Origin: Neonectria sp. B-13
Lineage: Eukaryota > Ascomycota > Sordariomycetes > Hypocreales > Nectriaceae
Reading direction: 5' to 3'
DNA length: 64,000 nt
NCBI GenBank assembly: GCA_002682825.1
Contig: NOKP01000020.1
Coordinates: forward strand, 930,001 to 994,000
Shown here: positions 1-10,134 of the stretch, piece after piece
How positions within the stretch are numbered: position 1 is the first letter of the stretch
Layout: each line of letters begins with the position of its first letter
The notes under the pieces: model-generated
The model's input: the letters and a program-made list of their open reading frames with translations, nothing else
What the model was told of the DNA's origin: nothing
Database searches by the model: none
Made by a program: the position numbers and the translations under genes

Positions 1-509
1 CATCTCCCCCTCCTACAACGCTATTTGGATTTCCAGATAGCACGCAGGTATAGCATCGAAAGCCAATCTGGCTTCGCAATGGAAACAGTACGACATATTG
101 CTGACGAGGATTTCTCGGGTACTAAAACTTTATGGCCTTGCATAAAGTTTCATGACTTGGCGTTGACTTCAGTTGCAGCATAGGCAGGTCACTTGGCCAT
201 CTATGACACGGAGACTAGAGCGTAGGAAAAGAAACATGTAATTGGCATTTCTCTCTACATTACCCCATTAGTTTCCACAATTATGAATCGGATTTTCCGC
301 CTTATCTTTGGAAGGGGCATGTCTATGACGAAATTTAAATGCGGCATGTGAAGCTCCCTCAATGTAGATAGAAGATTGGGCAGCATGAGAGGAAGACGGT
401 TTGACATCTACCTCGAGATTTAAGTATAAAGTACGACGTTATTTCCCCCTTTCTGGCATCTATCTTCTTCACCACAAACACAAACACAGCGACAGGGAAG
501 ACAGCAACA
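1..509. other. Intergenic, upstream of small secreted peptide gene
   Basis: No ORF with coding character is visible on either strand. The last 90 bases before the ATG at 510 are rich in C and CA, with a TATA-like stretch (tttaagtataaag) near 420-432. This fits a promoter and 5' leader for the downstream gene, but no specific regulator site can be named. Confidence 0.4.
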
Positions 510-798
510 ATGCGAGTATCACACGTCATCCTCTGGCCGGTATCGCTCGGCTTGGTCTCCGCCGCAGTCATGCGCCGGGACCCCGACCCAAGCCTCGCCC
601 AACGAGACGCGGATCCTGAGTTCGTCGATCCTCAGGTCTTCGCTCGGGATCCCGAGCCCCGCCCCAAATTCGACTTGGAACTTTCCCTGGGACCCAAAGA
701 AGATGAGGACAAATCGTACGTTGCAACTCAAACGCCTCTTCTCGAGGCTATGATCCTAACATTGTGTCAGTCTCAAAATAACTCACAGCACGGGTTAA
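510..798 (+). CDS. Small putative secreted peptide with RDPxP-like repeats
   Basis: Read as two exons, 510-715 and 771-798, giving about 77 residues. The intron 716-770 has donor GTACGT, a CTAAC branch site at 756-760 and a CAG acceptor; without splicing the frame would run to 806 with a different tail. Residues 1-19 form a hydrophobic signal peptide ending in VSAA. The mature part repeats a degenerate motif (RRDPDP, QRDADP, VDPQ, ARDPEP) followed by an acidic stretch. There are no cysteine pairs and no KR sites typical of Kex2-cut pheromone precursors. I do not recognise the family. It could be a small secreted or effector-like peptide, or a chance ORF with a good signal sequence. Confidence 0.42.
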
Positions 799-1714
799 GG
801 GCATGACGGAAGTTGCACCATCACCAAGAGCGTCATTACGCTTGCGACAGTATAAATTGAGCCGGTCACTTATAAGCCGACGGAAATTACGTCCATTTGG
901 GAATGGAACGACTGGACATGATAGTTCTGCGTCTGTTCTCATTAATAAATAAGAATAGTAATTACACTCCTTCGCAGCATGTTTATTGAAGCCTCTCACG
1001 CTGTAGCAAGTAATCTAGGGATAAGAACTAAACATAGCAGAGATGTTAAAGTGAAGCACAAATAGTAAACATGGCCTAAAATTTGCGATTGTCGAGTCGA
1101 GGACTGAAGTCATCAGGCGACTCAGATGGTGTGACTATCCCGAGATTTTTACGTAGAAAAAACCACACAGATCTAGGTGCGGTGGAATTGGGTTAAAAGG
1201 AATTGGACTGACTTTGAGGCGCAAATGATGTAGACTATCTGCACTGGTGCTCGTTGTTGACTTGAGCCAAACCGTGAGTCCGTGACTGAAATAATTTATT
1301 GTTTGGTAATTAGTTACCGGGTTCCCTCGCTAGGGATGGGGGAATCTTTCCAGTCACAAAGAGCTCGTTTCAAGAACCAGCTCAATTACTATTATCATTA
1401 AAAATAACTAAACGAATACTGTCTCTGATCAATCTTGTCTGCAAAGACGTCGTAATTGAAATGGGATGTAGTTGATTGCCGGCCCGACGAAAGCCCCGAA
1501 TCCACGTTGCGTCATCTCTTCGCGCCAAGAAAGGAGGTACGTATTGAGGTACGTACCGTCGGACTATGTCAGCGCCCGCCAAATGTCATGAACTCGCCAG
1601 GCTTCCAGCCTCCTTTAGTCAAATCATACACCCTCTCTCAATTGCCAGTGCTACTGGTGTGAAGCAAGTCTTACGTTTTCGAAGTGATGAGTGTAGAGCT
1701 GGCCGCCTCTCAAG
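799..1714. other. Intergenic
   Basis: This stretch is moderately AT-rich and holds only short ORFs that overlap on both strands without homology or splice logic. It contains the 3' region of the small peptide gene and the promoter of the Rtc5 gene. No repeat or RNA gene was seen. Confidence 0.4.
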
Positions 1715-3605
1715 ATGGGCCAGAGTCTTTCGGATGAGCAACCGCCACGGCGGACGCACGAGGAACTAAGCCACGAACTGGTAGGGTCCATGTCTCCATG
1801 ATAACACAGGTATCTTTGAGGCTCAATTGACTGACCCTTTGAAACAGGCACAGAGGTTCAAAGACAAGTGCTTCACCTCTCTCGAGTTCTACTCACTTAG
1901 GGATGTTTTCAAGTCCCTGGCCGACCAGCAGGACTCCATGAAGTACCTAAAGGAGGACACCATCGCGCGGTACCTGGAGATCCCGGACATCCTCCATGCA
2001 TCGCCTGTCATCTTCCAGATGGTTTCATATATTGGTGCCTTTCCATTTCTGCGGGATGCGCCCGTCGTGCTGGAGCTACCGCAGATGATTATGGTCGTCG
2101 TCATCATGACAGAACGGTACCGAAAGGTGCTGGCTCGAGGCTCCACTGACAGGACCAAGCTTTTATTCAAGAGCATGGCCGTCTATGATCGAAAGCCGTC
2201 CGAGACAGAGATCAAGCCAGTTACCCTGGCACATGAGGCTCCCGAAAAGGAGCAGAACGGCAACTCCCACGCCGCTGGATTCGCCGTGGATGAAGCCCAC
2301 GATGACGAAGACGAGGACGACGATGAAGAGGACGACCTGGTCTTGACAGCGTTCGAGCTGCTCGACATCAAGGAAGCTGTTGATCAGGGCCACGCGCCAA
2401 ACTTCCATGGTGCAACAATACCGTCTGACAACTTTCGAAAGCTCCTGATGCTCCTGTTGCTTGCGGCTCCGCTCGACCCCCAAGAGAGTCTCTCGCTATA
2501 TTCGAGCCGCGTTATCGGTGACGAGCTTGAGAGTCTCCGTTCGACTGCTGAATGCATCTTATCATCGTTCGTCAACGCCGAGAAAGCACCTGGCATCAGG
2601 TACAACCATTTCAAGACGATCATCCCCGTGATATGTCCCCATCTTTTCCGTGGCTTCAATGGCCTGTTTGAACATTTCCTCTTCTCCAAGAACCTAGACT
2701 TCTCGAAGCACCAGAGTGATTCCGCGAAAGCAGCCGAAGTCTTAAAAATAGCACAACCATTGCTGCCCGAGAGTGGCGAGATCCTGAATGCCAGTACCTT
2801 GTCCCAGATATCTCTCTTCCTCCCCGGCTCGGATCTCTTCCGGAGAGTCAGACTGCTGTATTCTGGTAATGATGCGGGCTTCTCAATGGGAAGCTTTCAG
2901 ACCAAAGTCTTCAACTGGCAGGCGCCAACCTTGCTCCTTGTGAGTGGGACGCGCCTCGGTGACGTTCCAGAAGGAGGTCAAGAGGCGTCTTTTGCGGCAT
3001 CCCTTCCTTCACGAAGATTCCCCCACGGCAGCAAATCAGACCGTCTCACTTTTGGAGTCTACATCCGAGAGCACTGGAAGCACACTCACAGAGCATGCTT
3101 TGGGGACTCGGAGACGGTGCTGTTCCAGCTGGAGCCCATTCACGACGTGTTCCCCGCCTCAACCATCAACACAGACTATCTTACCTTCACTAAAGCGCCC
3201 ACGAACCCTCCAATGCTCGCTGCTGGATGTCCTCACCCCAAGCCTACGCAAGCGCACCGAAAGGCTGGGACTCATCGATTGGGAGCCGTGTCTTTGCTAC
3301 TCGATGATTCATTCGAGTTTGGTGTCTTCAACCACGACTACACCTTGCGAGGAGGGGCTTTCGATCCAAGCGTCGTCAGGAAATTTGACTTCCAGGACCG
3401 GTTCCAGATCGAGAACCTTGAAGTCTGGGGATGCGGTGGGGATGACGAAGCAAAGGCGCAGGCGGAGAGATGGGCTTGGGAAGAAAGGGAAGCCGAGTCC
3501 CGTCGCAGGATCAATCTGGGAACTGGGGACATTGATGCGGATCGGGCTCTGTTGGAGATGGCCGGGCTCATCGGAGCGAACCGGAGTGGAGGTTCTATGG
3601 CGTAG
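1715..3605 (+). CDS. rtc5: Rtc5-like TLDc-domain protein
   Basis: Homolog of yeast restriction of telomere capping protein 5, a vacuole-associated TLDc protein that in yeast influences V-ATPase assembly. Two exons are inferred, 1715-1780 and 1848-3605, giving 607 residues; the 67-nt intron ends gaaacag with a CTGAC branch site. The start was chosen because the first exon encodes MGQSLSDEQPPRRTHEELSH, the N-terminus usual in fungal Rtc5, and Gly2 followed by Gln/Ser fits N-myristoylation. The frame then runs through CFTSLEFYSLRDVFKSLAD, an acidic linker near residues 165-178, and a C-terminal TLDc domain at roughly 350-560 (RVRLLYSGNDAGFS, WGCGGD near its end). Convergent with the Rcf1 gene. 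The telomere label is historical; no telomeric role is implied. Confidence 0.88.
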
Positions 3606-3891
3606 CACGAATACTGGAGTCGTGGTCACCTGGTAACTGGCTCTAAATTGCTCATGTAAAAGGCGGCCCTGTTTGGTCAATGCGAAGAGAGTTTCGATAC
3701 AGGTTATTTAAGGATCATCATTGCTGAAACACTAAACACCAGTCTAAAGAGTAGAGCCATGCCCTGGGTGTGCAGCCCGATATCGTACACTGCGTGGCCC
3801 TGCCACATATCGACACAAAACAGATTGACCCAATTGATTTTACACTGGTCCCTTGCGCTTCCTGCATGGTCTCCGTCACAAGGTGGCGGAA

Positions 3892-4742
3892 TTAATCCTT
3901 TTTGGAGTCGGCGTCATCCTTCTTCTTGGTGGACATAAGCTCGCCGAGATCACCAAGAGAGCTCTTGGGATTTTTCTTCCTCTCCTGCTTTCCGCTTGCA
4001 GCCTCCTCGGCCACCGCACTTTCCTCCACATCCTTTTTCTCGTCCTTCGGCCACAGCCCCATGCGACCGATGACTCCCCCCGTCCCGGTGGTCGTCGGCT
4101 CCGTCTCGGGGCTCTCGGTCGTCGGCTCCTCGGTCTGGGTGGGGGTGGCAGCTGCTACGGCCTGCTTCCTCCTGTTCAGCAGGTGGGCCTTCATGGCCTT
4201 GTCCTCCTCGTCCCGGACTTCGAGCTCGCGGATCCACTTGAGGCGCTTCTCCTCGGCGTCGCGCTGCTCCTTGAGCTTGCGGAGCTCCTTGGTCTTCTCG
4301 CGGTCCTTGTTGTAGTACATGCTGCCCGCCACCATGGCGATGACGGTGAAGCCCTGCGCGGCCACTCGGGCGCGGAACATCCGGTTCGCCTGCCTGGAGT
4401 CGCCGCGGCGGAGAGCTCGGTAGGAATTGATAAAGGCCAGGGTCGTGAGCGCCATTCCTGGGAGGGGAGCATGAGGTGTGAGCGAGGGAGGCTTCGGATG
4501 GGGTCGCAGGGAGCTGCAAGAGGAAGGGGGAAGAGGTCAATTACCCAGGGGAATCAGCGGCTCCTCCTTGATCTTGCGGACGACTTTGTGGAGAGGCTTT
4601 TCGTTGTACCGTTTGCTGTCTATCGCGTGAGTGGGGATCTGGATGCCGATGCCGCAGCGGGCGACGCCGGGGAAACAGCATACTGGTCATCGTCGAAGGA
4701 CGAGGGCAAAGGCCCTGGGAGCTGAGGGAGGCCGTCGGCCAT
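3892..4742 (-). CDS. rcf1: Respiratory supercomplex factor 1, mitochondrial (HIG1 domain)
   Basis: Rcf1 sits in the mitochondrial inner membrane and helps assemble or stabilise cytochrome c oxidase and its supercomplex with complex III. Three exons on the minus strand, 4742-4684, 4615-4545 and 4457-3892, give 231 residues. Residues 1-19 include the typical PLPSSFDDD; exon 2 encodes KRYNEKPLHKVVRKIKEEPL; exon 3 carries the HIG1 membrane segment (ALTTLAFINSYRALRRGD) and a second hydrophobic segment (GFTVIAMVAGSMYY). A charged coiled-coil-like region (EKTKELRKLKEQRDAEEKRL) and a lysine-rich tail follow. The introns have GTATGC and GTAATT donors. The first-exon/second-exon join (DDDH/KRY) is the only frame that preserves the conserved stretch. 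Divergent from the EF-hand gene across 568 bp. Confidence 0.93.
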
Positions 4743-5310
4743 GATGAGCGGCGGCGGAGGTGCAATTGGGGTGCGTTGTTGGTGGTTTGGTTGTTGAAGA
4801 GGCAGAGCGAAGTGGGCTGAGGAAATTCAGCTCCAGCCCATGTCGAGTCCCCCGTATCTATGACAAGCATCACCACTTTGGCGCTCTGCCGCTCTAAGGA
4901 GTCCCACTAATTAATCAGTGTCAAAGAAGTGATACGTACCTTGACTGGGGTCGCACAGACCAGGTCCCCGTTTCGACTTCTAAACTCCAGCTTTCCACTG
5001 CAGCTTTGAAGCTTACCTGAGGTTCGCACGTACGAAGACACCTCTAGCTTTGTCATCTAGTTGTCCTCCCGACGCTGCACCAACTCAACTCTCGCCAATA
5101 CACAACCAAAGTCAGACAAGATAACAACAAACACCGCACACGCGCAGACACGCCTACCCCTCCTCGACGAATAAGCCTCCCTCAAAACGCCTCCCATCCC
5201 CGGAGATTCACAGCTTCCCCCCCCTCCAGCTCATACACCACTCTCTGCGACAACGCTCCTCTCCTAACGCACAACGCTTCAGCCTCACCATGCTGCAAAG
5301 ATAACCTGCC
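4743..5310. promoter_or_regulatory. Divergent promoter region, rcf1 / EF-hand gene
   Basis: 568 bp separate two start codons that face away from each other. The part next to the EF-hand gene (about 5080-5290) is strongly enriched in C, A and CT runs (cacaaccaaag, ctcccatcccc, cccccctccag), typical of fungal 5' leaders near transcription starts. No binding motif can be assigned from sequence alone. Confidence 0.5.
5290..5304 (+). promoter_or_regulatory. Minimal upstream ORF (four codons) before the EF-hand gene
   Basis: An ATG in the good context caccATGc opens ATG CTG CAA AGA TAA and stops only 6 nt before the main ATG at 5311. If it lies in the mature leader, most scanning ribosomes would meet it first, so it could dampen or condition translation of the main ORF. 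Whether transcription starts upstream of 5290 is not visible from the sequence. Confidence 0.45.
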
Positions 5311-8007
5311 ATGTGGTTGCCGACATCCTCAGTCGAGAGCATAACCCGGCCGCGACTGGCTGTGGCCGTTGTGTCCGCCGTCGCTGCTATCTCGATTGGA
5401 TATTACGCATACACGAGCCGCGAGACGCGCCATCCCGACATTCGCCCAGGATCTGGTCTGCATCGGAGTAACGCTATCCGTCGTACGAATCGGAACCGTA
5501 GGAACGAAGCCGGTTCTAGTTCGTCATCCGAGGCCCCCGGTGACGAGAATGTCGACATCGATACCGTGCGGCCCTCGGGCGACGGCGAGACCATCGTAGA
5601 GGGCGGCGTGGACGACTGGTGGAACGAGCCTGGCTTCCCGCCCAACCAACGGGCTGGCCACAACATCGTCAACCTTCTCTTTCGAGTTTCCGAAGACAAC
5701 GCGCGCCGCAACGGGTGTGTCCACCGCGGTTGCCAGTGTAATGCCTGCGGCATGGTGCCCATTCGCGGAGTTCGCTACCGCTGCGCCAACTGTGCCGACT
5801 TTGACCTCTGCGAGACCTGCGAGGCGCAAGGTGTTCATACCAAGACGCATATCTTCTACAAAATCCGTGTCCCCGCGCCCCCGTTTGGTCCTAGACAGAT
5901 GCAACCGGTCTGGTACACGGGAGACCCAGATACCTGTCGACGAAACCTGCCGCGGGGACTGATCCCCAAGTTGTCGAGGGATACTGGCTTCGAACGCCCT
6001 GAATTGGAAGCATTCTGGGAGCAGTGGACTTTTATGGCCAACTCGGAGTGGAGAGACGACCCCGATGAACTTGGCATTGCCATGGACCGCAAGACTTTCG
6101 AGCGATGTTTGGTACCAACTGGTGGCTCCCGCCATGCTGCGCCAAACCTTATCCACGATCGAATGTTTTCCTTTTACGACTCTAACAACGACGACTTGAT
6201 TGGCTTCACCGAGTTCCTCCACGGCTTGTCTTATAGAAAGCGCAAGGACAAGCTTCGCAAGATTTTTGCAGGCTACGATATCGACGGCGACGGTTACGTG
6301 GATCGGAGAGATTTCCTCCGCATGTTCCGTGCCTACTATGTTCTCTACAAGCAGATGCATAAGGACATACTAGATGGGCTAGAGGATCAGCTTCTTGCGA
6401 GCACTGAAGCTCAACAACTAGTGACAAGCCGTCAACCGCTCAGCAGCTTGTTCGGCAGGGAGGGTCGAGTTCCCGAGGGTGATGGAGGACTGCGACACGA
6501 AGGCAAGATGTACAATCGCGATGGAAGTGTGCAGATTACCGACGGCCATGAGAGCGTCGTGGTCAAGGATCGGGGAGACACAGCCAACCGGGAGGACATC
6601 TTGACGAGCTTATTTGCGTGTGAAACCGACCATCGTTCCCGCCGGCGCTTCATCACCCGCAGCGATACGGACACTAATTGGCGGACGGTGCGTCGCCTCA
6701 GTGGAGATGATGCTGAGCGCACATACTGGGTCACCCTACTAGAGCCGCCTCCCTCGACAGTCGAGGAGCTACCTGGTCTCCTAATGGGCAACCATACGCT
6801 GGAAATCGAAGAGCCGTCTGAGGACGGCGAAGATGAGGACCGGGAGAGGAATGGCGACCAACCCAATGGTGTCAATGGAGTTCACGACGAAGATGAGTAC
6901 TTGGCCGATGGGATGCCGACGGAGAGCGAGGTTCGTGCCAGAGTCATCTCTAGCAACAGACACCGGGCACCGAAACTGGAAAAGCGGAAGAGGGACATGG
7001 CTCGGAGGCAGCTGCATGAGAGATGGAAGAGAAGGCAGTTCTATCTCGACGAAGAGGAAGGAGGCGCTGCACCGGAGGACTGGGAGCACGGCGAGGACAT
7101 TCTGGCGGACCTCCGTGAGATGGGTGAGAGTTCCAAGTCGGCCGAAGAGCAACTACAATCTCCAAAATCTCCATCGAGCTCCAAGGTTCACTTGGCAGAT
7201 GACATGGATGATTTTGAGGTGCCCTCCAGCGCCTCATCATCTTCCGGGGGCGTCCCCGAGCGGCGGCGACGCCGTGGCCTGCCCGAGGCCGAAAGGGATG
7301 CTGGGAAAGAGATACTCTACCAAGTCACCCAGCAGGCCTTCAACGAGCTCCTTGATACGATCTTCAAGGCTGCGGAGGACCTCTCAATCCAGGCCGCAGA
7401 AACCAAGCAACAACGAGAAAAATACAAGGACCTGGTTGACGCCATCGACTTAGATGGCGCTGAGTCTAGCGTTCTAAAGCCCTCGAACCAGGGCACCGAC
7501 TCCAAGGTCAGGTCCACCGGTGAGGAGAAGTCTCTCGAGGACCTGTTGGTCGGGACCGGATACACCCTTGAGCTTCCTGAGGGACGCAATGCTGTGGAGA
7601 TTGACACGACTGTGGAGATCATCCATGAAGATGAGCCACAAGAGAATCCTGCCAAGTCTGAGGTCGAGCCCAAGGTCGATTCCGAAGGCCAGCGAGATCC
7701 TACCCTGCCACAGTTCCGCCCAAACACGGCCGAAGAAATAAAGGACAGCGAATCATATGAATGGTATCCCAAGACGCACCATGGCCATGCCGCTTCGGAA
7801 CCTGAGGAGAGCGAGCCTGATGCGGAACCCACAACGGAGATGCTGCAACAGTGGAAGCGATTGAGCCTTGCCGAGGCAACGGCGACGAAGAGGGGCGGAT
7901 GGGGAAAACTCAGCTTCGACGAGTTCGAGGCCATCTACAAAGGCCAGGAGCAACAGGGCAACCGGCTCGAGTACCTTGGAAGCTGGATTGACTTTTGTAT
8001 CCCTTAG
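5311..8007 (+). CDS. Membrane-anchored EF-hand and ZZ-zinc-finger protein
   Basis: Intronless, 898 residues. A hydrophobic segment at about 16-34 (RLAVAVVSAVAAISIGYYAY) looks like a signal anchor. A ZZ-type zinc finger lies near 135-185 (CVHRGCQCNACGMVPI, YRCANCADFDLCETC). Two EF-hand loops follow near 290-345: DSNNDDLIGFTE and DIDGDGYVDRRD; both keep the Asp/Asn ligands, though the second ends in Asp rather than Glu. The C-terminal half is acidic, serine-rich and probably disordered, with a Lys/Arg block (RHRAPKLEKRKRD) near 550. It probably acts as a calcium-responsive membrane scaffold or signalling protein. The function is unknown to me, but the architecture recurs in ascomycetes. The start at 5311 precedes the anchor directly. 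Convergent with the SUR7-like gene. Confidence 0.88.
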   Translation: MWLPTSSVESITRPRLAVAVVSAVAAISIGYYAYTSRETRHPDIRPGSGLHRSNAIRRTNRNRRNEAGSSSSSEAPGDENVDIDTVRPSGDGETIVEGGVDDWWNEPGFPPNQRAGHNIVNLLFRVSEDNARRNGCVHRGCQCNACGMVPIRGVRYRCANCADFDLCETCEAQGVHTKTHIFYKIRVPAPPFGPRQMQPVWYTGDPDTCRRNLPRGLIPKLSRDTGFERPELEAFWEQWTFMANSEWRDDPDELGIAMDRKTFERCLVPTGGSRHAAPNLIHDRMFSFYDSNNDDLIGFTEFLHGLSYRKRKDKLRKIFAGYDIDGDGYVDRRDFLRMFRAYYVLYKQMHKDILDGLEDQLLASTEAQQLVTSRQPLSSLFGREGRVPEGDGGLRHEGKMYNRDGSVQITDGHESVVVKDRGDTANREDILTSLFACETDHRSRRRFITRSDTDTNWRTVRRLSGDDAERTYWVTLLEPPPSTVEELPGLLMGNHTLEIEEPSEDGEDEDRERNGDQPNGVNGVHDEDEYLADGMPTESEVRARVISSNRHRAPKLEKRKRDMARRQLHERWKRRQFYLDEEEGGAAPEDWEHGEDILADLREMGESSKSAEEQLQSPKSPSSSKVHLADDMDDFEVPSSASSSSGGVPERRRRRGLPEAERDAGKEILYQVTQQAFNELLDTIFKAAEDLSIQAAETKQQREKYKDLVDAIDLDGAESSVLKPSNQGTDSKVRSTGEEKSLEDLLVGTGYTLELPEGRNAVEIDTTVEIIHEDEPQENPAKSEVEPKVDSEGQRDPTLPQFRPNTAEEIKDSESYEWYPKTHHGHAASEPEESEPDAEPTTEMLQQWKRLSLAEATATKRGGWGKLSFDEFEAIYKGQEQQGNRLEYLGSWIDFCIP

Positions 8008-8248
8008 GACGCGGAAACCAAACATCGAAGGATCATTCCAGTGTGATGGTGCAGGGGAAGAAGATTCCAATTGTGGTTGGTTGTATATTAGACAGGCACG
8101 TATCATGAGTTTCAAGAGGGAGGCGGCGGTAAAAGCGAAAGCACGTCTTATTGAGTATGAGTCTCATAAGAAGATGTACGACCAGCGACGAATTAATTCA
8201 GATGGATTAAACTCACAGTATCCTCCACCACCCCTATCTTAATACTCG

Positions 8249-9411
8249 CTACTTCCGAGTGTTGTAATAATTGGAGTTGCTATAGTAGTTGGGGTGATTT
8301 TGTTCTTGGTATGCTTCCCTCGCCTTATAGTCCATACCACCGCCATCGTTAACACCACCACCATTATTAGTATTGTAGTCGACGTAATTACCATTGTTGT
8401 CGTTGCTGCCACCGCCACTGCCACTGCAACAACCCGATATGCATGTCATGACAATAAAGATGATGAGCAAGACCACGCAGAAAGCCACGCAGAAGAACAG
8501 TTCGATGGAGATGAGGGTGAATAACACGCCCGCGAACAGGACATAGAATCCTGGCCCGACAAACGTCCTCTCGTTGCCCTGGTCGATACCCGAGAGCTGG
8601 ATCAGCCCGCGAGGGCCTTGGTCCATGGCATAGATGGCCAAGATCCCTGCGCCGAGGAACGCCAGCGCATCCACAAAGGCCACCGCGTAGAGGATCCAGC
8701 GGTGAAGCCGGCCGCTCAGCGAGACGACGCCCAGTGGGAGCAGCACGAAGGAGAGGATGGTCGAGATCAGCGTCAGGGCGACGGCGGCCTTGAGGAAGCT
8801 CTTGGGGCGCGACGGCGGCGCGAGGTCGTCTTCGACTTGCGCGAGGGCTGACGTCCACGGCTTGATATGTTTTGCGACGGTGGCGGAGGAGGCGTCTTCA
8901 TCGAGTTGCGTCCTGACGGCGAAGCTGATCATGTCTTCGACGGTCATGGCCGGAGGGAACGACCGCTTGCACGAGACCTTGTCGCCGCTGTGGACGGCGC
9001 ACACGCCTAATAAACACATTAACAAAGACGATAATTCCAAAAGCCGCGCAGGGAACGTACCAGAGAAGCCCCAGTACCAGTGGTTCGGCAGCCCATCGAT
9101 GCGGAGGGCGTCGGCCGAGATGGTAGTGGCGTTGGTAGCAGCGTTGACGAGGTCGTCGGTGCTAACACGGAAGAGATAGACGGACCGCGTGCTGGAGGAC
9201 ATGCAGCTGACCAGGACGGTGATTTGGGCGACGAGGCCAACTGTTCACGTTGTTGTTGAGTCAGGATCCTTTCTTTATATCTGGCGGGTGAATGCTACTT
9301 ACGCAGGATGGCAATTATGAACCACACGCTCGAGGGCTTGGACTCGCCGACGCCGACGAGGTGAAGGAAGAACTCGCCCCATGTCCTTTTGGGTTTCGAA
9401 TTGTGGCCCAT
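8249..9411 (-). CDS. SUR7/PalI-family four-TM plasma membrane protein
   Basis: Three exons, 9411-9303, 9240-9061 and 9006-8249, give about 348 residues. Exon 1 starts MGHNSKPKRTWGEFFLHLVG and runs into the first membrane segment (VWFIIAIL / GLVAQITVLVSC), interrupted by a 62-nt intron. A large extracellular loop holds a WYWGFSGVCAVH segment, then Cys, as in SUR7/PalI proteins (eisosome or cortical-patch proteins and pH-signalling PalI). Three more membrane spans follow near 8560-8770, ending in a run of Val/Ile and a Cys-rich CISGCCSGSGGG, then an Asn/Gly/Tyr-rich cytoplasmic tail. The 54-nt second intron (GTACGT to TTAG) is in frame and has no stop, so a longer retained isoform is possible. 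The choice of SUR7 or PalI subgroup is uncertain. Confidence 0.82.
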
Positions 9412-10134
9412 AGTGTCTCGGAGAGTCGAGTTGTGACTTGTGTATATGGCCTCAAGTCACGCAGAGAGTCCAAACAGGAAGAAACCACAAAAATGCCACC
9501 ACCAGCCGGGAATCCAGCCCCATCAAATAGCCCTCTTATCATCCTCCCTTCTCGTCCTCCTGTCTCTCTCCTCCCGCCCACGCATCCTTCCGCACTCCCC
9601 TTCCGCGCCCTGTCCCACGTCCCGGAATTTCCCCAGGGTCGGCACATGCATCGTAGCGCGCACACTTACAACGACAATCCCGACCACTTTGGGGATTAAC
9701 GCGGTTTGGACATGCGGCCTCGAGGACGGATATGCAGGGGCACGATTGGGCATCAAGCCTCACGCGCTGGGCGTCAAGCCTCAAGCGCCGGGCTGGGGCT
9801 TGGCGGGAGGGATATCTTGTTCAGCTGACAAGGGTGAGGCCGCGTTTGATGTCTCAAGAGGGTTAAAGCTGAACTCTGAGGACGATAAACCTGCATCCTT
9901 GCCTGAAGCAACTGGGTGGTGTGACTTCAACGGGAGAGGCATGTCACATAAGAATGAGAGATATCGGCAGATGTATAGTGCATGCCGAAATAAGCTTATA
10001 ATTGGGTTTCTTTGTAGCAGTGTAAGACTAAACCCTAAATACACAATCATATACGGATACTAATATCCAGTCTCTTGATGATACGGGCACGATAGGTACT
10101 AGATGAGACTTGCTCAACCATCAAGCAGATGCCC
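9412..10134. other. Intergenic
   Basis: Upstream region of the SUR7-like gene and downstream region of the Asp/Ala-repeat gene, both on the minus strand. A C/T-rich block at about 9525-9610 is probably leader or core promoter of the SUR7-like gene. Overlapping short ORFs show no family resemblance. Confidence 0.4.

Noticed and set aside
3853..4725. 290-codon plus-strand ORF opposite rcf1
   Set aside because: It is antisense to Rcf1 exons and has a Leu/Arg-rich shadow composition.
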